NCBI GenBank assembly: GCA_008360955.1
Contig: LUCM01004968.1
Location: forward strand, 344,275 to 408,274
Length of the DNA stretch: 64,000 nucleotides
Direction of reading: 5' to 3'
Source of the DNA: Fasciolopsis buskii
Lineage: Eukaryota > Platyhelminthes > Trematoda > Plagiorchiida > Fasciolidae
The translations under genes and the position numbers were made by a program. This document shows, in pieces, positions 30,601-39,600 of this stretch (within the stretch, counting starts at the first letter, position 1; every line of letters begins with the position of its first letter). Under the pieces are notes generated by a model. That model ran no database searches, was not told the origin of the DNA, and saw only the letters and a program-made list of their open reading frames with translations.

Positions 30601-33600
30601 CGGAAAAGTACGACAAAACACAAATCCAAGTAAAACTACTTGAAGAGGAGAAAATTGATATGACTACTATGCCTGAATCTCCATCCCTTCCGTCGGCTGA
30701 ATCAACGCACAGTACCGTACCACTTGTGGATGCGGTGCCTGCTTTGAAATCGGGTACTGTTGGCGAATTGCAAATCAAGAAGCCGGAGACAGTGCAGTAC
30801 GATACGATCCAAAGATGGTCAAAACAAATTCACGATGAGAGATTAGTTCCAGCAACTCCACCATTGGTTGGATCTGTGAAATCCTTGACTTCGGAAACGA
30901 GCAAGTTTGCTTCTATGACTGAGGTTCAGAAGCTGGCCAGCATACCGACCGAGGGCTTGACAGCATCCAAGTCACCGGCTGAATTGGGTTATATTGGTAT
31001 GGATCAGTCATCAGTAAGTAAAGAACTTCAGAATGAGCGAGTAGACTTGATTGTACCTGAGAAAACTTTACTGGACACAATCGGCTCCGTCGATAGTGCA
31101 GTTGCGCTTGCGGGTGGGGAACCAAACATAGATATGGAAACTGTGATGAATCAGAAAACTCCTGAAAAGTTGCTTCCAGCCGAAATTTCTTCACTTTCAC
31201 ATCAGGATGAAACTCAGATCGATCAAGCTCAATACGTTGAACAAGATTACCAACTTCAGTCACCTATCCCCCTTCCAGAAGAAACCATTGTGACAGAGAA
31301 TATGCGGCATTCTTCGTTGATTGAAGTTCGCGAAGAAGATAAATCTCCTGCACCAATATCCACGGAACCGTTCAAAATTGCATTGAGCACAATTTCTATC
31401 TCATCCGGTTTGAGTTTTCACGTAGAAGGTGATGCCATTCAGATGGAAGATAAACTATCAACTGCCCCGCCAGATGAATGTGGATTGACCATCGAAGAAC
31501 TACCACTGCAGCCACCGTGTATCTTGGCTGAATATGGATCGCAAGATGCACTAGCTTCAGGCTCTGCACATTTCGTAATAAACGAGTTGCACAGATCGAT
31601 CCCCCGAGAATCACCCCATAAAATTGAATCACCTGAAAGAGTTCGAGATATAACGGGGGATGATACACGTGACGTGATTCTCAGTCCAGTTGAATCACCT
31701 GAAACAGTTCTAGGTAAAACAAGCGATGTTGCGCGCGATACGTATCGCACCCCGTGCGGGTCGCACACAAAATCTGGGGCAGCACGAAATATTTCATTTA
31801 AGACTTTGGTATGTGTGGCGCACAGACGATCGAAAACAGTTGGAACTTCTCCGGATCGACTGGAATCTCAACCTCATTCAATTTCCATGATGTCATTGAA
31901 TACAAAATTCACCCTTTCTGATGAATCGAGAATCAACGCCAATTTTCTAACCCAAACAATTATTCGAGTTTCTAGTTCTCCGGGAAATTTGGCACAATTG
32001 TGTGATCACACAGTGGAAGTGACGGAAACAAAAGACCGCACACGAACTGTATCCGGAAAAAACAAATCTGAAATGCAAGTTAACATTTCGCAAAGCATGA
32101 AGTTCAAAGTGGCCGGTTATGATCCTCAAGCTGCTAGATCAGGGACCCCTCGTCCACGTTCTTCTCACGGACGTCGAGTGGCTGGAGCTAATGTGGCAGC
32201 TTTTGCGCCACTGTCCGACTCTGGACAGACAGTCGGTTTGGTGTCTAAAGTATCCTATCAACTTCAGTCTGTTGCTGAACGTAGTTTTATGAAGTCAGCT
32301 GTACAGCTGCAACAAATCTCATCTGGTGCTGATAGTAGTTCGAAGAAAACTCACCCGTTTGTTGATCAGATTAGACCAGATCCGAAATTACTTGGTCTTT
32401 CTTTCATAAATAATCCAAATGGGGAGCCGATTTCAATGAATGGGCCAGATTCGGTCGATTCCAATCAGGTAATTGCGTTGAACGATGCCTCGATTGAAGA
32501 TGTAGACAAACTACTTTCACAGTCGGCTCACTCATTGGTAGTAACACAAGAAATCGCAGTAACCAACGCGTATGAGCTTGAAATGGACGATACGAGGCTT
32601 GAATCACCGACAACACCTCCTGATACATTTGTAACAAATCTCTTGAATGAGTCGAAACTAATGGATAGATGGAATGAATCCCAACAGCAACACACTACCC
32701 CGTCAATCGGTATTGGTCGGGCGGCAGATGGAGAATGGCAACCAGCCCAGTTAGCTCCGGGGGCAGTGAGTGTGGCGGATACAAATAAAAGGCACGAAAC
32801 CCCCAATAAGGAAATACAAACGACATCACTCATTTCACTTCAAGTGATAACTGACCTTGATTTGACTTGCAGAACCAAAGACATCGTGGCATCGGATGGT
32901 GTCCCACTTGGATCTAATATCTCGTCTACGCACACCGCGAGCAGACCGCAATTTTACGTTGACGATCTAAATCCCGCTGTACTTACTGAACTCCCACCGA
33001 ATACTACTGGTTATCCGGAACCATATTCTTTTGGGCCTAGCGTATGCACCCTACTCGTAGAGCACAACCAAGATGCGGAAACAAATGGGAAATCCACATT
33101 CGCCCAACAGTCCGCATTCGAAGGGTCATCAACCAATCAAACCACTTATCCCACTGAGTCTGTGACACCAACTTTTGGAGTGATAGAACCGACAGATTCT
33201 CTGCACATTGCACCGTCGATAAACACCACAGTAAATGTGGCCGAGACGAAAGGACCGGGGACAACAATGGTAACTACACAGTGGATGGATGCGGAAGAAT
33301 GTACCCCGAGACCAGAATCCCCGTCTTCGAACCAAATGCCCGGTACAAGCGCCTCAGAAAATACCAAACCAAAAGCAACATTACGATTGGAGCCGTTTGT
33401 AAATGAGCAATCCACTGCTAATATGGCTTCTATCGATTTTCGGCCTCGTGAGAGTAGAATAAACCCCGGTGCTTCTGTCGTTCAGGCGGTTATTGATACT
33501 GAAGGGTATTATAAGAGGAGTAAACAGAAGCAATCGACCGACAATCAGACCGTTTTAAAACGTCCCCGAACTGCAAACTTCCTGTTTGAACTAACACACA

Positions 33601-36600
33601 GCCAAGCCAAGGGTCCTAATAATGAAATCTATTCAAGTACTAAATATCCGGAAAATCGGTTAGACAGTCATCATCTGAGGTCCTGCAAGAGTGAAACTTA
33701 CTTGCATTCCACAAAGCAAACTAGAAGCCCAGAATTAGTTGAAATACTAAATATGGCTGTTTCCGTGATGCTGGAAGATGAAGGTGAGTTGGACCTTGTG
33801 ACTCGTGTAGACGTTTGTATTGATGCAAATGCAACACCGGCTCCCGATAGCCAGGATTGGATTAAGTATCCGAGCTATTCTCCTCTTTCCGAGTCCATGG
33901 AGGATTCCACTATGCCTCCGAAATCAGCCACACTAAACCTCTCCTCGGTAACCCGGATGGATATGACCGTCAACGGGAATTCGGATATGTGCAAAAAGGT
34001 CGATATGATCAGCGATGGTGGGAACCCAGAACTCGCTTCTGGCACCAGTCGTAAATTGCATACCCCAGAACCGATGGATTCCAAAGCTCTTGTGGGAATG
34101 ACAATAAATGCTCAATCCCCGTCAAGCTTAAACAAGATAAGCGGTGAGCTTACAATGGAGCTGTCTGTAAAAGAAACCGCAATAGACGCAGAAGTATTTG
34201 TGCAAGCACTATTCTCCACCTCCGACAATCGACCAAATTCAGAGTGTTTTTCATTGCAACAAGAAATTCAGTTAGAATCCAGTCGTGTATCTGACAAAGT
34301 GGACAAAATTATAGAAAAACCGGTCGGGTGCTTGAAAATGCTCGGAAATGCTAGTTTAACGACAGCAAGTGACAGAGATAAAATCCCAGAACAGGCGAAC
34401 AAAAACAATATGGAACGTGATGAAGCTTCGATTTGCTGCACTAGTTCAAACTCTGAAAGTTTTCCTACGGGTGAATTAGAATCGTTGAACAGCTCGTCAA
34501 TTTGTGCTACCTTGTTGCCACGGGACAAATTAGTTGATCTGCTTGTGCGATCATTTCCGCCAAGAATTCTCCCAGATGGGAGCCAGTTACGCGTTTTCCA
34601 ACCATCTCGTGCTCTGTGTAAAATTGATTCAAGTCCGCAAAATGCATCGCGGATCCCACCTGAAACACAGTTGAACCATGGACTAGAAATCTCGTATAAC
34701 CGACTTCTCGAATCGAGTGAACTGTGCACAAATTCTGCTGTTCATGCTAAATCAGTACATCCAAGTTTGGTGACTATGACCGCAACTTGGTTCAAAGTAG
34801 GTCTACTCTCAAATCAAATGAACTTTTCCTCGGAACAAAACTCCCAGATTCCTATTCAACAAAATCAGACAAACTGTAAAACACCGACAGTCGGACCGTA
34901 CCGCATCCGTAAAAGATATTTGGTTTCACCTAGGTCGGAAATCCGCGTGAGTTGCGCACAGATTTCCGACGCCTTCGATACTCATGCGTTTTATGATTTT
35001 TCCCCGATAGAACAAGCCACAGAATTTCGTGTGACACCCGTGAACACAGAGGCACAAGTTCTAAGGGCTATCGCATATCGATCATTGCAAATTCACGTTC
35101 TTCGACAACCTCTGTTTGAAACGATCGTATCCAGCTATCAAACATCAATGAAAGATAAAGAATGGAAACTACCATTGACCACGGCTAGGATAGCCAGAGC
35201 TGAGCTGAGGAATTCAATAAAAATACCGATGGTAACTACGCTATATTTACCATCCACCACAGAATTAGATATTGAAAAGGTCAGTGAATTTTCCATTAAT
35301 GCTATTGTCTGTTACAACTGGTGCACAACATTCCTGATTGGTCCACTTCTTCCCATTTATAATTGTTCAACGCATAAGACAATGATTCAGTTTGGCAAAC
35401 ATTCCAATGTTCCTTATCAACAGCTCGACTCCCGGTCAGTAGTATTGACCGATCAAAGACAGTCGCGAGAGAACAAACTCAGAATGGACGAATCAACATG
35501 CCAATTGAAAACCAAACTGGCAGGTAACAATGATAGTTTTTTTGATCGTGACCTTCCAGTATATTATGGCCGATCCACAATAGTCTGGGAACATATTCCC
35601 GAAATCTGCCACATACCTGATGCTCGTAATCCGGAATCGGTTATTTGTCAATTGGTTCATGGAAACAATTTGAAAGTGACGCAAAATGACTCCCTCGAAT
35701 GTTATCATTATTTTAGGGGATTTCAAGAAAAAACACGAAGTTGTCTAGTGATATTATTACCGCCTCCACAACCGCCACCTTCTCCGTCTCCACTCACCGT
35801 GTGTTCATCATCTTTGACACTCTCGTCTTTATTAGAATCGAATTGTTTCAAAAATACTCGTTTACTTAGTGTGGACTCGAACAAATTGCAATATGACGAT
35901 ATTTCACCAATGGATAGTGGAATGCGACCTTTCGTTTCATCCTGCATTGGTGATTGTAATCCAATAGCTGATTATAAAAAATCTAGTGAGTGTTTATTTT
36001 CTTCGCAAAACATTCACAATCTAATTCAAGAGAATACCATATCCAGCATGCTGAAAGAAGTTCTGGTGCAATACACATCGTCAATTAATTCCACATATTC
36101 TCTCTCAAAATCTTCTAAAACCAGTTCATATAGAATCAACCTGTTGGACAAATCATCAAAACCAAGTCGATCTAGCTTTGCGACATCTGTCAGATCAACT
36201 CGTTCGGAGAATGATGTACACTTGATGTCGGAAACTCTAAGAATTGACAAACATTTGCACAATTCAGCGGGAACACAGTCTCAATCAGGACATGATATAA
36301 CACCCACAATGTCAAGAATGGATGATACGGCTGTTTTGGTTTCCGTTAAAACAAATGATGTAAATGTCGAACCCAGGTTGTATGACGATTCTGATGATTA
36401 TTATGATGACGACCAGAAGTCCACCATTTCAACCAATTGTTCACTAGATCAAATTGACCAAACAAAATTCATCCCGCAAACAATGCCTAGTATTCCATCT
36501 AAACAACGTAATTCCATGAAAGATTACGCTCCATCATTGTTGCATTATCTTGCACAGAACAAGAACGATCCGCGAGTCGTACATCTGAACAGAAGTCTTT

Positions 36601-39600
36601 GTGAATCTCTCAATGCTTCAAATTCGATCAGCTCATTAACGTCCGCAATCAGTGGAGAATTGTTGACTGAAAATCCAATCTCACGTGGCGAAAATCACGA
36701 CACGAATGACGATCTACCTGATATGGATCGACAATTGTCACATACTGCTGTTGCTAACTGTCCAGAGGACTGGTGTTCCCGTTTGGTTACATGTGGACGA
36801 CAATCCGAAATTCAACAACTCATGGTTCACTCGCCCAGTCATTGTGCGACTCAATCTTGTCCCGTATACTCACCGGACAGTATGGAATCGTGTGAATTCA
36901 GACTGAACAGAATTGTTACAGATATCATGCGTTCTGCTGACTCTTCGTTATCTAATGACCCATTACCAGCGGGCCCATCAATTACTTTCTGCTCCGAGGG
37001 GCACAGTCCGACAGCAGAAGTTACCATTACTTCTTCCGATCCCATAGAGGTAGACCAAAACGTCAAAGTACGGGACAAGTTTTTACGAAACAGGATTTTT
37101 CGCAAACTGAAACCGATAACAAAATTCTGCAAACTCTCTGGTTGCGTGCCATCCTTGACAGGGAGTTCAAAACCTTCCAAAGATGGGTCTGTTCTCAAAA
37201 GTAACCATCAAAAATATAACAGTTCAAAAAGATGCGATTCAAAAAGTAAAATACTCGAAAAAAGTCGTCCGCTATCACGACAGAGTAATTTGGAAGTCAG
37301 TGATCACCTATTCGTTTATCATTCGGAGATTTCCAGTGAGAAGACGAATCCCAAACTACTAATCCCCACGCTCTCAGTCCCAATGCATTGGGTTCGAATC
37401 CCACTGGAATTTATTCATTTTCCAGATATCAATTTTCTGCTTAGTTATCAAGTAAGACCAGTGATCTTAAAACAGGCCAGCAAGTCAACATGCAAGATAC
37501 CAACTAGTCTTTTGTCCATTTCGCAAACTGATCTGACCATTTTATCATCGTCTTTGCCAACTGAATTAGCACAACAAAACCTGGCAGTTTCCAGTGAGAT
37601 TCGTGATAATTACCAATGGATCTGTTTGCTAAAACAAAATTTGACAATATTCGGTCGTCCGTGGCATGTTTATCATTTGTTGTCAAAACGGATTAGGAAA
37701 AGTTGGCTATGGTCTATCAATGTTTGTACAAATTTGTACTGTTTAGCATCTCACAAATCAGTCCAACTTTTCGCACCACAATCGGTAACTATTGAATTTG
37801 GTGACTCAAATCTATTTGGTGACGTAACCAAATGTTATTTTGATCACTGTTCTACCCTCACCGTGATGGAAGGCTTGACAAATGAATACTATTTGACTAA
37901 ACATATCACTATAATTTTAATCTCACCCGTGATTGCATTTGTCATCTCGAATCTTCGGATACGAAGTAGTTTAAGTGAGAAAATATCTGCGTTACCGGAG
38001 ACGGAGTTACAGGTAAGCATGTATACAACTTTTGTGGGAGAACAATACAATCCGTGTTTTCCACCTAACCTATTGCTTAGTGGCAATCTGGGCGGACAAA
38101 GCCTTCGAATGACTCGTTATTTTCGAACAACTCTGGAAAATCTGGTGAATCTTCCCAAAGCTCTGCTGGACAGTACGATACAAACTATTCAACCTTTGCT
38201 CAAGGTCCACGCGTTCACAGAAGTGGCCCGCCGACCCAAAAGTCGCCATTCATTAGGATCTTCAAAGAGAAATATTTATCTGGTAAAACAGACCGTAGGA
38301 TCCATGTGGATCATAGACATAATCCATTTGATCTCGCCGTCATTCTATAAACGGTATTTATGTGAGCTGCAGTTAATTCTTTCGGAAGTTCAAATGTTAG
38401 ATGTGCGTGAATCTGAAAACTATTGTCCAAGTTACCTGATCCGTGATTCTTCGGAGTTTATTCAGAAATCAAAACTGCACGCCACACTCAATCGATTTGT
38501 GCTCTCGTTCGACACATCTTGCCAAGTAGCTAATTGGACAGAAATATACCATTTCAGTAGTAGCAGTCGAACAGCCGGTCTAGATTTGGCAGCCTTAAGC
38601 AGTTCTATCCAATTTAAAACTGACATTTATATTGCCAGCGTGAATGAGATCTCACCAGTACAAACAAGCACAGTGTGTACGGAACAAAAGGTTCACAGTT
38701 TTGCTGAGGAAAAATTTGCAGATCAGGCTCAGACAGAATCGCTGACTATTTCTCTGCAAGTGAGCAGTGCTGATGGGGACATGTATAAGGACAACAAAAG
38801 CGAACAACAGACACAACGTAATTTTCTTATCACACCACGAGTTCATGTCCCCAAAACAATAACGAATATTCCCCGTGCTGCAACCGGGATACCATGTAGA
38901 CCCAGTTCATTTATCTTGTTGTCCACGGAATCGAGAGATTTTCACGATACTCTTTCGTCGGAAGTCTATTCAAGCCACGGGAGAAGTTCCACGTCATCGA
39001 GAAATTTGTGTGACTCAAAATATTGCGTCAGGGGTAATGTGATGGAGGATCGCCGTAGACGATGGTGTGCTTCATCCAGTCAGTCCATGATCCGTGCAGT
39101 TGTTTCACCCAAGGACAACGGGCCTAAAGTGGAGGCAGACACACCGCGGAATCAGGTGGAATTTCAGAAAGGGAACTTTTACCTTCCCACAGCAGGTGAT
39201 GCGATCGAACAGCAAGTTCCTCAATTAGGCTTTACGAAACCGACCATCCCGGATAGGTTTGTTCCCGTCGACAAAGTGCAACGCGGGCGTATCCGGATTG
39301 GTGTGAAATCGATCAGTACGAAAGACCGCGGAGCACAAACCGCCGGTTTTATTCCACCTGACTTTTCAAAAAGGATCACGGCTAGACCATTTAGTCAGGT
39401 TCCACTAGGTCAAACAGGCAAGACTACCCCACGTCGAACAGTGCTGTCACCGAGACAAGCTGGTCCCACATCACGTGCTTGCTCTCTGACTGGCAAGTTT
39501 GATCGAGGGACTAAAACTAATATACAAGATCCATTGAAATGTAACAAGAAATCGCTGCCCATTACTACGAACATCCCGAGTAAAGATGAAAAAAGCGTGG

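Noticed and set aside
37391..37401. Exact Pol III B-box sequence inside exon 8
   Set aside because: There is no A box at the right distance upstream, no tRNA fold, and the reading frame continues normally. Probably chance.
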